Shown here: positions 24,125 through 37,300 of the stretch, piece by piece | How the letters are laid out: the number at the start of each line of letters is the position of its first letter | How positions within the stretch are numbered: the first letter of the stretch is position 1 | Assembly: GCA_011033025.1 (NCBI GenBank) | Contig: WFMF01000158.1 | Span: 1 to 64,000 of the forward strand | Direction of reading: 5' to 3' | Origin: Beroe forskalii | Taxonomy: Eukaryota; Ctenophora; Nuda; Beroida; Beroidae | Length of the DNA stretch: 64,000 bases | Program-made: the position numbers and the translations under genes | The notes under the pieces: model-generated | The model's input: the letters and a program-made list of their open reading frames with translations, nothing else | Databases searched by the model: none | What the model was told of the DNA's origin: nothing

Positions 24125-24208
24125 CTGGTCCCTGGATTGCAGATCCTACTATGTACATGTCAAAGCCTTGGTCATCAAACATAAAGGTGAAATCCTTCTC
24201 GATATCGC
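24125..24208 (-). CDS. orphan 28-codon exon, phase 1-1
   Basis: An acceptor (ATATTTTCAG) and donor (GGACCAG/GTATAAAC) bound an 84-base exon in phase 1 on both sides, encoding an acidic-aromatic peptide that includes FTFMFDDQGFDMYIVGSA. It has no recognised domain. It lies between the choline transporter's 5' end and the foldback element. If spliced to the orphan ShK exon at 20783, the transporter would sit inside an intron of this transcription unit on the same strand. Confidence 0.45.
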
Positions 24209-24284
24209 CTGAAAATATACCGTTCATCAAAATAATCTGCAATCAAGTAAAAAAGTAAACGAAAATTTAAAATGACTAGCATGT

Positions 24285-24290
24285 CACCAT
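24285..24290. repeat. left target-site duplication of the foldback element
   Basis: CACCAT immediately precedes the element; the same six bases follow the right end at 28177-28182. Confidence 0.7.
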
Positions 24291-27200
24291 TATGGTGGCC
24301 GAGGTGGCTAATGGCATTTTTTAAGCAATTTTTATTGTAATCAAAGTAAAATCAACCTAAAATAAAAATAAAATAAAAATAAAACCAAAATGAAATGAAA
24401 ATAGAATGAAAATGAGATAAAAATGAAATGAAAATTTTAAAAAATCAAAATGAAATTCAAAATGAAATACAATCAAAGTAAAACCAAAATTAAATCAAAA
24501 TAAAATCAAAATAAAACCAAAGTAAAATAGAAATAAAACCATTTTAAAATGAAAATAAAATGAAAACGAAATGAAAACGAAATGAAAATGAAAGTAAAAT
24601 CAAAATAAAAGTAAAATCAAAATAAAACCAGAATAAAACCAAAGTAAAACCAAAGTAAAATAAAACCATTTTAAAATGAAAATAAAATGAAAATAAAATG
24701 AAAACGAAATGAAAATGAAAGTAAAATCAAAATAAAACAAAATAAAAGTAAAACCAAAATTAAATCAAAATTAAATCAAAATTAAATCAAAATAAAACTA
24801 AAGTAAAATAAAAAATAAAACCATTTAAAAATTTTTAGAGTTTAAAAAAAAGTAAATTTAAGAAAAAAAAAAAAAAAAAAAAAAAGAAAAAAATTTCGAA
24901 AAATTTTTGAAAAAAAAATCGCGCTGTAGAATCTACAGCGCGCGCTGTATGAAAATTCGTGCGCAACAAAAGTTATGTTAAAGGAGTCTGCGCTCACTGA
25001 CCCATATCTCAAGATCCACAAATAGTAGAGACATGATCGAGGTCATGTTTTGTTCATCTAAGACAGGAGTAGGTGGTTGGCTATAAGAGAAGTTCTGATG
25101 ACGTCATTATGATGTCATTATGACGTCATCAACTTAGCGAAATTTTTCTTGCTTGTTTAGCGAAAATAGGTCATCTTTGTGCGCATTTTTACCAAGAAGG
25201 AATGGAGATAGCTCAGAAATGTTGAAAAAATCGTTAGTTGGAATGCAAGAGCTTTCAGAAAATCATACGGATCATTGGGCTATCTCGATTTTTCATCGAG
25301 ATATACGCGATTTTCTAAGGCACGGTGAAAATCGATTTTGAAGTTTTAGAAGAAAACTTAAACGAGTGACATGTCAAAACTTACGACTTATCATGAGCTG
25401 AGACCGGCCAAAAAGTATATTGGGCTAAGGCGAAATTGTATAGTAGGCTATGTGGGAAATCGATTTGAGCCAATTTTGGTGCTGTGATGACGTCATCAAA
25501 ATCGCGTAAAAACACTGAAACAACGTATTTTGCGATAGATTGTTATTTTGCGCTACTTTGAACATCTCTTACTCCAGAGAGTTTTCATTTTATTGTTTTA
25601 CTTCAATACATTGCTTGTAGACCTCGAGATTTAGCTATAAAACGAGTTCCGTGGTGAACAGCCGAAAAATGTTGCCATGGGAAGCCTCCAAAGATTGACC
25701 GCTAAATTATTGAGATTACATCTATGATGAAAATTTGTACTGTAGCCAGCTTTTCTGTGATACGATGGTGAACTAATGTCTAATAATGGTTTTCATATTT
25801 CTCGCAGTGATTTGGGAGGGAAATATAAGATGAAATTATGAAGGACGTGAATTCTCGTGGACATTTTGTAGAAATTACGGTATTTAAGGAAACTGGTATT
25901 TACACGTGAATTTTGACCTGATTACATTGAAACAAGTTCAAATACGATAAAGGTATGTGAAATTGAAGCCAGTTGCTGTTTTTCAGCACGTGAGTTCACG
26001 TCAATGAGTTGTAGAAATAAAGAATTATGTCAATTTTTATAATTTCAAGTAAGAATAACGTTGTTTCGGACTGCACGAGGCTTAGTAATGTTCGTCCGAA
26101 CAGAAAAATCGATGTGAAAAAATGGACTGGCCACACCTAATTAAGCATTTAAGCAGGGGGTTACCACGAAAACCGTCCTAAATGTCGGTTATGGAGGTCC
26201 TATATACATATCCCCGGAACGAAACTTGAAAAAGAGATAGAAAACGATGAAAGGAAATGGGTTGAAATAAGCGAATTTACATTTGGTGAAACTCTGTTTG
26301 CACCATAGTTATAATAGGCGGTTGAGAACGACGTTATTACTATGGTTGAAAATGGTAAGTCAATGAAATAAGCGTCTAAATTTTCCCATGGGACCGTTTA
26401 CAAAATTGACGTATTTCTTAATTTCTACAACTCATTGACGTGAACTCACGTGCTGAAAACAGCAACTGGCTTCAATTTCACATACCTTTATCGTATTTGA
26501 ACTTGTTTCAATGTAATCAGGTCAAAATTCACGTGTAAATACCAGTTTCCTTAAATACCGTAATTTCTACAAAATGTCCACGAGAATTCACGTCCTTCAT
26601 AATTTCATCTTATATTTCCCTCCCAAATCACTGCGAGAAATAGAAACCATTATTAGACATTAGTTCACCATCGTATCACAGAAAAGCTGGCTACAGTACA
26701 AATTTTCATCAGATGTAATCTCAATAATTTAGCGGTCAATCTTTTGGAGGCTTCCCATGGCAACATTTTTTCGGCTGTTCACCACGGAACTCGTTTTATA
26801 GCTAAATCGAGGTCTACAAGCAATGTATTGAAGTAAAACATAATAAAATGAAAACTCTCTGAGTAAGAGATGTTCAAAAGTAGCGCAAAATAACAATCTA
26901 TCGCAAAAATACGTTGTTTCAGTGTTTTTACGCGATTTTGATGACGTCATCACAGCACCAAAATTGGCTCAAATCGATTTCCACATAGCCTACTATACAA
27001 TTTTATTTTTAGCCCAATATACTTGGCCGGTCTCAGCCTTTCATGATAAGTCGTAAGTTTTGACATGTCACTCGTTTAAGTTTTCTTCTAAAACTTCAAA
27101 ATCGATTTTTCACCGTGCCTTAGAAAATCGCGTATATCTCGATGAAAAATCGAGATAGCCCAATGATCCGTATGATTTTCTGAAAGCTCTTTAAATTTCC

Positions 27201-28176
27201 AACTAACGATTTTTCAACATTTCTGAGCTATCTCCATTCCTTCTTGGTAAAAAATGCGCACAAAGATGACCTATTTTCAAACAAGCAAGAAAATTTCGCT
27301 AAGTTGATGACGTCATAATGACATCATAATGACGTCATCAGAACTCTCTTATAGCCAATTACCTACTCCTGTCTTAGATGAACAAAACATGACCTCGATC
27401 ATGTCTCTACTATTTGTGGATCTTGAGATATGGGTCAGTGAGCGCAGACTCCTTTAACATAACTTTTGTCAGCACGAATTTTCATACAGCGCGCGCTGTA
27501 GATTCTAGATTAGCCACCTCGGCCATGAGCGATTTTTTTCAAAAATTTTTCGAAATTTTTTTCATTTTTTTTTTTTTTTCTTAAATTTACTTTTTTTTTT
27601 TAAACTCTAAAAATTTTTAAATGGTTTTATTTTTTATTTTACTTTAGTTTTATTTTGATTTAATTTTGATTTAATTTTGATTTAATTTTGGTTTTACTTT
27701 TATTTTGTTTTATTTTGATTTTACTTTCATTTTCATTTCGTTTTCATTTTATTTTCATTTTATTTTCATTTTAAAATGGTTTTATTTTACTTTGGTTTTA
27801 CTTTGGTTTTACTTTGGTTTTATTCTGGTTTTATTTTGATTTTACTTTTATTTTGATTTTACTTTCATTTTCATTTCGTTTTCATTTCGTTTTCATTTTA
27901 TTTTCATTTCAAAATTGTTTTATTTCTATTTTACTTTGGTTTTATTTTGATTTTATTTTGATTTTATTTTGATTTAATTTTGGTTTTACTTTGATTGTAT
28001 TTCATTTTGAATTTCATTTTGATTTTTAAAAATTTTCATTTCATTTTTATTTCATTTTCATTCTATTTTCATTTCATTTTGGTTTTATTTTTATTTTATT
28101 TTTATTTTAGGTTGATTTTACTTTGATTACGATAAAAATTGCTTAAAAAATGCCATTAGCCACCTCGGCCACCATA
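24291..28176. mobile_element. 3.9-kb foldback (giant inverted repeat) element
   Basis: The left arm, about 24291-26037, and right arm, about 26402-28176, are near-perfect reverse complements around a unique centre of about 364 bases. Ends read TATGGTGGCCGAGGTGGCTA and its complement. The outer 550 bases of each arm are A-rich (or T-rich) degenerate repeats of AAAATAAAATGAAAA type; the inner 1.1 kb is ordinary sequence containing TGACGTCAT motifs. A copy of the terminal motif (TTAGCCACCTCGGCC) recurs inside the right arm near 27514. Six-base duplications CACCAT flank it. No open frame of transposase size is present, so it would be non-autonomous. The structure resembles FB/foldback elements. 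Confidence 0.88.
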
Positions 28177-28182
28177 CACCAT
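28177..28182. repeat. right target-site duplication of the foldback element
   Basis: CACCAT abuts the right terminus and matches 24285-24290. Confidence 0.7.
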
Positions 28183-28336
28183 GGCCAAATTCAGGATTAT
28201 GTACCTCATAACAATTAAACAGCTGATACAGCGAAAATGTCTTAAATGAAGTATCGGATAATTGTTTATGAGCCGCATAATAGAATGAATAAAGAAAATT
28301 ATTCATAGCGAAGATGAAGCAGAAAAATGAGACTAA

Positions 28337-31300
28337 CTAACACTGGCCACAGCTCTGTTTACATTTGGTCCTCATGTAGTGTATGTATTTATCTGAAACG
28401 TTGTTATCAGTAATAAGTCAGGAGATTGGAGCTAGATTCTTAGATCTTAATCTTGTAAATATTAAAATATATGCACTTATCTTCCGATAAATAAGGACTG
28501 AATATGATATCAGGAGAACTTTATAGGGGGCAGAGCTAAATGGTGAAACAAAACGAACAAAAAACTCACCATCTTGACAGTATCCCTCCCCAGCCCACGA
28601 TGCACAATGACTACTCTTATCCCGGCACTTTCCTGGAAAAAAACTGAGTTCATATTGGAAAACCACGAGGAAGCTAAAAACTGGGATTTTTGAAACACTG
28701 GGTTATATCCTTTAAAATTATTTCTGGTTACGAATCTAACCCACCTTCACACAACTATTTCAAACGAAAAATATCCTAATAATTAAATATTTCACGGCTA
28801 GAAGAATGAGAATGACTGAGAATAATCTGTAGGACTTACTTCCATCATAGACAGTTTTGCCGCAAGTTTTACAACTTTTCTGACAGTTCATTTGCATCCA
28901 CGTAGCATGTTTGGCTGAATTAGAAATTTCATGAAATATTGAATATTATTAATTCTTTATTGTAAATGAAACAAAGAATATGACATATTTCAAACTCTCA
29001 ACTTAAATCAGGAAAAGAAACTATTCCGCAACTCACGATGTTTACAGTATCCTTCTTTAGACCACCCCGGACAGTTTTGATCCTTGTCTCTGCATTTTCC
29101 TGAAATAGAAACAAAAATTTCATTTTCTAAAAATAAAACCAGCAAAAAAACTTGCAACTACGCAATCTGAAAGTAGCCGTTTAACTTTTATATCAAATTA
29201 AACACACGCAGATTCCACGTGTATATTTCTTTCTTTCATTAAAATTCCCCATCTTTTAGTCCGGATAAATAGGGCAGAGAAATAGTAATTATACTACCTC
29301 CTCTCCTCCTTTTAGCGCTGCCAAGTTCATTCCCACCACCAAATTCTTCATATACTCTACCAACTTCTTCCTGCGCCCAGTCCGGTCCACCAGACTCTGG
29401 AGAAAAGTGGACTAAGGAAAAGAAGAGGAAAAGAAGGGGAAAAGAAGAGGAAAAAGAAGAGGAAAAGAAGGGGAAAAGGAAAAGGAAAAAGAATAGGAAA
29501 AGAAGAGGAGAAAGAAGAGGAAAAAGAAGAGGAAAAAGAAGACGTTCGTGCGCCACTTATATTTCATAATCAATACTTTTGAAACACAGAGATATGAACG
29601 GATCAAACCACAGTACTTCGGTACTGTGGTTTGTAGATTAAAATACTTCAATAAAAGGACTGTGCCATTTTCATTCAATAAATAAAGTGCCATAATTTAC
29701 CCAAAGTGCCATAAAGTCCCATAATTTACCCAAAACATGATCAAGGAATGAAATGAGAATTTCAATTGGAAACCTGCAGATCTGACTCTTCTGCCACACA
29801 CTCCACAACTCTTCTTACAGTTCTCCATCATCCAAGCAACATCTTTCTCTGAAAAGTTTGTGTTCATCTTTAAGCCATAGTCTCTAAAAAAATGTTCGTT
29901 TCTCGGGCTAGAAACGGCCGTTTTTGACCAAACAATGATGCCCAATAGCCGATTGAGCTGAAAATTTGCACGCCATTCAAGAAAGGCCTAAGTAAGAAAT
30001 AACTTACGTCAAATTCCCGAAACCACCCATTTTTTTGTCTTTTAAATGGTATTTATAACCCTTAAATTTGATCATAAACCATGCGACTAAAACCAATGCA
30101 GCAATGATATTCTGCAGTTTTTGATATTTTCCCAACTTTGCCCAGACAGCTAGTAAATTTTTGGAATCTCTCGTATAGTTATCAAAATGTGTCCATATAT
30201 CCGCATACCATTCAATATATCCAACCTGACGGACGAGCTCCACTGTCTCGACTACAGAGCCCAATACCAGCCAGAAAAGCACAGCTTCTCCCTCCCATTT
30301 TGTTCGTACTGTCCCTGCATCCCCCTGAATAATGGGGTTTCAGAAATCTTGCGGAATAGTGGGTGAGAAATTTGAAGTCATATGAAAGGACATCATTTCC
30401 CATAAAATAATATAAAATTTTCGGTTTTTATCAACAAAAATATTCTACCATTTTCATCCTCATCGTCTACGATGTTAGACTGGCATCTTCCGCAGGTTTT
30501 AGGGCAGTCAGTTGTCATTCTCTGATCACTGCCACAAAAGTGTTTGTATTTCTGACAGTCCTCGGGCCACATGTCTTCGCATACTTTACCACCACCTGGC
30601 AATTATATAGGTTTTACTACGTATCAAAGCCGCTTTCCGTCACAATATCAATGATCGTATCGGTATGCAATACGATCATTGATTTGATGCCACCAAAATT
30701 CCGCTCAGGTGGGGTGAAATGAAGGCGCGGGTGATTGCTTACCATACCCGCACCGGGGTTCTGCCTCAGCCTTCGCGGAATTTTTAAACAAAATGATCGT
30801 ATCGGTGAAACTGATTCACAATACTATGTCTCGAAGCTTTCAAGGACTCACAGGCATGACAAGTCTTGGCACAGAAAGACCTGAAGAAATCATCCGCGGG
30901 ACAGAAGATTTTGGTACTTTCGCATGCCTCAGTCGAAGGCAGATCAGTGCAACTGTCCTCACTATCATCATCATCTTTTCGATCATCGTCTCTGTCGTTT
31001 CTGTCTTCGTCCTCATTTCTTCTATCATCGTCCCTATCGCTTTTCTCTTCTTCTTCGTCCTTATCTAAATTAATTGAAATGTTTTCAGTTCATACGATTA
31101 TAGTTGGTCATATAAATATTCCATGAATAAATTTCGCAATCAAGGCAAAATTTTATTCAATACCACTGATATAAATAATTTCAATAGCACCTGAGTTTCT
31201 CCGGAAAACCAAAAGACACCAACCTTGACCACAAACACCACAAGTCTTGGCACAGAACTTTTTGTAGAAAGCCTCATTGGCACAGAGGTTTTTAGAGCTC

Positions 31301-34300
31301 TGGCAAGCCTCAGTCGATGGAACGTCAGTACAACTCTCATCTTCGTCCTTCTTTCTATCATTTTCCTTGTCATCTGGATCAAGTAAACTGTCATTATCAC
31401 TTGTATTGGAGCATAGATTTTTTTTATCAACTTTTAAAATCAAATCAAAAATCTGGTTACCAATGAATTCAAATTATAATCTGTTCTTGTAATTTTGTCT
31501 TCGTGACATTTCAAGAAACAAAAGGATATACTTTATCAGTTCCTCTCACCTTGACAAAGTCCACAAGTTTTCTTACAATTATTACGGAACCCCGCATTAG
31601 TTTCGTATTTGCATAACATTGAGTAACGTTCGCAGGCACCAGTTGTATCGCTATTCTTGCATTCTTCGTAGTTTTTATCTGGAACTGGAAACAAAATATC
31701 TTTGAAATTTCGTAATTCTTTAATAGTTGTAGACAGCATGATTATATATTACCTATAAGTATATACCTATATTCTATCACAGAGCGAAATATTAACGTAA
31801 TAAGACCAATTGAATTGGTATTATTCCAAAAATGATCTAGTTCAGATATTTAGTAGATGTGGATTTAATGATCGAACCATAAATTCTGGAACACAATATT
31901 GATTATTAAAATACCTTCATTATCCTGTTTGTCTGGCTTGTTTCGATCATCATCTTTTCTGTCCTCTTTGTTATCCTTATCATCATTCTTCTTGTTATCT
32001 GGAAAAAGTGATAGTGATTTGATTTTCCAAACAGCTGAAAATGTTGAAATAAAAATTGCCACTTTTATCAGAACATCTGGATTCTGAATATCATGTCCAA
32101 TTCAATGGCTAAAGGATCGTTAATTTGCCGTAATTCCATCTACACGACACTGATAACCTGGTGCGTCACAACTGCAATGACCACACGACTTAGCACACAT
32201 GTACTCCTTGACTCGTCGGCTTTCACAGTACCAATGGATCTTCCGGGTATTCCTACGGCAAGCCCTCCATCCTGCTTTGTCTCGGCAAGTTCGGCATGAC
32301 AGCACTGGGCGGGGATTAGTGGAAATTACTGCTTTAATTGAGTAACCGGGCTGTAGAATGCGGGATTAATCTTACAGCAATGCGGGATAAATCAGAGACA
32401 AAAACACTGTCTCTATCCTCCACAATGGTCAATTTAGCACCAGTTTAATTGAAAATGTTTCGGGGATAAACAATACATCCCTTGTTAAACGTACTTGTCT
32501 GCTCCTCCTCGTCCTCCTGACAAGTTCCGCAGGTCTTCCTGCAGTAGAGGCTCCTCACACTCTCATCCTCGCAGTGACCAGCATTTCGCATCTGAGTACA
32601 AACCTTGGGTCCCTGTTCATCTTCACAGCTGGATTCATCTTCTTCTTCGACTGATGAGTTGAATGAATTTTGGGGGGGGTTCAAATTTGAGTTTACCTTA
32701 TTCGCAAAAATTTTTCGTTCATAATGAAACAAGAATTGCGCCCGTTACCCATTTGCGGGCACTTAATTTCCCTCCCCCGAGCTTGAAGAAAATATTAATA
32801 GCCGCAATTCTAAATGCATGTGGGACATGGGCAAATCCACGTTGATGACTTTTTTTCAATTGAATTACTTCACGAAGTTATTTATTTCATAAACTCCGTA
32901 GCACCATGGTTTTCAAAAGCAACTATTTACTCTTCTGACTGGATGACATCAAAGTGACGTCCAAATGTGGAACGTTGCGCCGCGCGCATGGGTAGGGTAA
33001 CATCCACGAATTTCATGATATACAATTTCATGATACAGTAATTTGTTTTTCCACCATAAATTGTTCAAAATTGCTAGAATTTCAAACATTGGTAAAGTGT
33101 TGACTCGGCGCTTGAATTTCGCTAAAATTTGATAGGCTAACTAAAGCTTAACATGAGCGCGCGCGCCACGCATGATGTTGAGCCGCAGCCGCGCACAAAA
33201 CTGTTCGATATGTACATCCATCCTGATCTTGCGGAGTGAACGCAACTGCAGCGCGCGCAATTAAGGTTGCTACGCGACTCACCTGATGGTACCATTGTTG
33301 ACGAAATCTCCCTCAAATATGGACATCTCCCTCAAATTTGTGGACATCTCCCTCAAATTTTGTATCTCCTCGGACTTTCGGGCACTTTCCAGAAATTACA
33401 GTAGTTATTGCAAATCTGGACCTGCTATGCACATATCCTATTTCTCACCTTCCCAAACACGATCTCTGCTAACTATATTTGCCTTTTGTATTCTAAAAAA
33501 GGAAAATACAATAATAACTTTGAAATAAGTTGTCAAATGGACTCATTTAAGTTTGAAGTCACCGAATTAACTTTAAGCTTTGAATACCTCCACAAGACCC
33601 GCAAGTCAGCCTACAATACTGATTCCTGATAACATCATTGTCTCCGTCGCATAACCCGTCCCTAGCAAGTTTGGCACACTGGGACCCAGCCATGTCGTAA
33701 CACCGATCTGAAGCAAATGTTGCCTGAAGAAAATTTTAATCTTGTGATTAAAAGGAAGGGATTAAAAAAGCCCAGTTAATCAGGAGAGGTTCAATAAATG
33801 CACGTTATTTTGATTTTTTAGAAAACGGAACAAAAATTTTTCGTTATCGTTTTATCATATCATCAAGGAATGAAGAGTACCACTTCCTAGTAAGCACCAG
33901 CCGCACGATTTCCGGCATTTCTTGACAGCCACACTCAGCTCAGCTTCACATTCCCCGAATTCTTTGAACCACCGACAGAAATCCTCACTCCCAGGATCAT
34001 CTTCACAGGATGACTCGGAGCTGAGGACCAGGGCTGACTGACTTGCACTCAGCCATTCGCTCAGCTGAACATCTCTTGAGTCTTTCAATGCCACCAAATC
34101 ATCGTCAAGAGACCGGGTAGATACTGAGAGCAAGGAATCTAGGAGTTAAATTAGGATTTGAGTAAAATTAGGATTCAGATTGAATAAGAAGTTGAATTAG
34201 CATTAGAGGTTTAAATGACATGATTAGAGGTTTGGTTGGTGCAAGGAAAGCACCAGTGAATTTCAGGAGGAAAGCAAAAATTAACACAAATCAGTCATGT

Positions 34301-37300
34301 TATGCCGTCAATTTTTCGAAAACACGACATCATGAAATAATGGTTGGTCAATATTTTTGCCAAGAAATACAATGACTTAAAAATATTTCAATTTAGAAGA
34401 ATTTAATAACATTCCATGAATGATAAATAACGAATAAAATGCAAAATAACGAAAAAGTGGAATATCAAATACTTATTGGAAATAATAACACAAAGTTTGA
34501 AGAAAAATAACCAAATTATTATGCTATCTTGATAATTAAATCGATATTGACGAAATATTTATCAATAATATGAGGTACTCAGAACCCCAAGCTTAAAAAG
34601 CGCCAAAACATTTAACTGCTGTCTTTAAAGTATCTATGAAAATGTTGTCCGTGATTGTTTCAGTGCAATTGGCGACAAGTTGGTTAGGACGGTCAGACAA
34701 ACAGGCAGCGTTTCTGTCAGTTCATGCTTTTTCCCGCTCTAGAAACCTGACAACAAAATTTTCACATTACAAAACATAAAACACTGGCATGATCAGCGGA
34801 ATTCGTATGCGGATGAAATCATGATACCTAATCAGATTTTCATTTGGTCGTGTCACATTTTGGCCGTGTCACATTTTCTTAAAGAACGGAATAAGAAAGC
34901 GCAAATAGTCAAACTCAACCCCGTTAACTGACCGACCTTTATTTCAATCCATCGTGTTTTCGAAATAGGTACCAAATTGCCATGTTGTCATATAATTCAC
35001 TCATAGTTTTTGAAATGAAGTACAATTGAAATGAAAATTTCTTAGTACAAGCATATTATATAGCTAGTGTACTATAGGTGAAGACCGACGAATGAACATC
35101 GAATATTTGAAACTCTATTGTATTGTCTTATTGTATTGTTAAAAGTGGTAAGTTACCTGAACAAGCTCCACACGATTTAGGGCAGACAACATCTCTGATA
35201 CCTTCGAATCTTACACAAAACTTCTTCTTCGCAAAACGGTTGCAAAGTCTGTTCGGCAGCTGGTTTTGACAAGAATCTGAAAGTAGATAAGAATTATAAC
35301 GCATTTCTGAAAAGTGAAAAGGCCAAGGACACAATCACGATTTTAAAGATAGAAATAGATAATGAAATATGTCATTTTAGCTTCAAGTGAGATATGATTT
35401 ACATTTTATAGTGAGATATGATTTAGACTAATAGAGTACTTTGATAATCCTCACAATCACAAAAAAGCAAAAAACATCCAGAAGAGAACGAATTTATCAT
35501 GCATGCAGACCTGAATCATCATCTTCAGAAGGAACGCAGGTTTGGCAGGTCTTCCTGCAGAAGGTATCCCTGACATGGGCGTATAATTCACAGAAACCCC
35601 TCTTCATGTATCCTTTACAACTACGAGGGGCCTTGTCGAAACATTTCCCCTCATCCTCATCCTCATCTTCTTCCTCTTCCTCATGGATATCTCCAATGAT
35701 GTTCAGTGGATTGGAAACTGAAACGCTTTTACGGTTGTTTGCCATAATTGACAATCGTAGATACCTACCTTTTGCACCTCTTATAAATGATTTTTTGATT
35801 CACAATCTTATTTTAAGCCAGTCGTATTCATGATTGAAATTTTGTTGATCCAAATTTTGTTAGGCGCATGTATATTTTATAGTACATAGGTCGTCGACTG
35901 AGGTGTTGTGCACAGAAAATCTTTAGGCTACTAGGGAAACAACTATAGAACTGCTTATCAAACCATGATTCAAGTCATTTGGGACCTGCAGTTAACCCAT
36001 CAGTCGTTCAAATGGAGTTGATCAATCGACCAATTCCATTCGATGTACTATACATGCCCCATAGAATGTTCTACCTCCACAAGTGCCACAGGTTTTCCTG
36101 CAGTATTGGTTCCTGATATCGTCATATTCCTCACAGTGGCCCTGTTCCTTGAATAACGCGCACGATTCTTGGGGTGCTGCGTCTTTACATTCATCAACTT
36201 CACTGCTCACTGAGAAGAGTGTGGTTGATACGATATAGCTCAAAAAGCTGAATGCTTGATTCGTCAAACCATCATAGGCCAGCTTCGTAAGTTCTTGTTC
36301 TCTGGTGCATTCATAAAATTATTTAAACAAACAACTTTCGGTAAAAATCATTGACGGCTGAAAATTTGCAACCAAACCTATGTCCTCATCGTCGTAAAGA
36401 AATTCATCTTCATCGTAGTCATATTCATCTTCGTCAAAATAGTCATCCTCGTCGAAGTCATCATATTCTTCATCGCTATTTTCCTCGCCATCTTCATCAC
36501 ACGAACCGCAAGTCTTTTTGCAATATTTCGTTCTGATATCAGTGAATCGGTCACAATAACCTCTCAATATCAACCTCTCACAGGATTCTAGAGGTGCTAC
36601 ATCCTTACATTCTGAAATTGAAAATACTGAAAAAATGAGTTTGAAAATAGTACCTAATATGCAAAAAATCTCAAAGCGAACAATTCACTTACTTATTAAG
36701 TTATTTGGGCCAACATCTTTTTTTAAATAGCGAATTGTCGGACAGCAGTGTAGTTCAAACTTACTGTTATCATCATCATTGTTCTCATAAGCGTCTTCTG
36801 TACATGATCCACAGGTTTTCCTGCAGTAAGAAAGTTTCACTTTGGCACTCTTACTACACAAATCTTGTCCCTGATAGTACTGGCACTGGGCGTCTCCGAC
36901 CCTGTTGTAACATCCTCCCCACTTTCCTGAAAATGTAAATTGAAATAAACTCGCAAATGAATATTTCAAATCAATTTAACCACGACTTAAATGTGAGAGT
37001 TTTTGAAAAATGTGATTGAAGCCGAAATCTGGTCCCAGCAGAGATTTTCGTCGCGCGACTTTACCTTAAGCTCTCCAATGCAATGGAGAATTAACATAGA
37101 TAAAGCCGCGCGACGCGCGGCTTCTTCCTGTCACAGCAAATATGAAAATGTGTGCTTTTTATTGAAATAAAGAGCGCGGCTGCTAGTTGCGAAAGATGTT
37201 TTCAACTAAACCACTCGATGCAAAAACCACGATCAAACTTCATCTTACTGGCAGACGATACTTCTACTTCAAGTTCAGCAGTCTCTCCTTCTGAAAGACA

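Noticed and set aside
25153-26953. ORFs of 60-75 codons in the foldback arms
   Set aside because: They are short, differ between the mirror arms, and show no transposase motif.
29239-29693. Phe/Ser/Leu-rich ORFs resembling membrane proteins
   Set aside because: Translation of a polypurine/polypyrimidine intronic tract; only the short part 29298-29396 fits as an exon of the ShK gene.
30793-31126. Ser-rich plus-strand ORFs over the ShK gene
   Set aside because: Antisense of Asp/Arg-rich linker exon 30852-31064.
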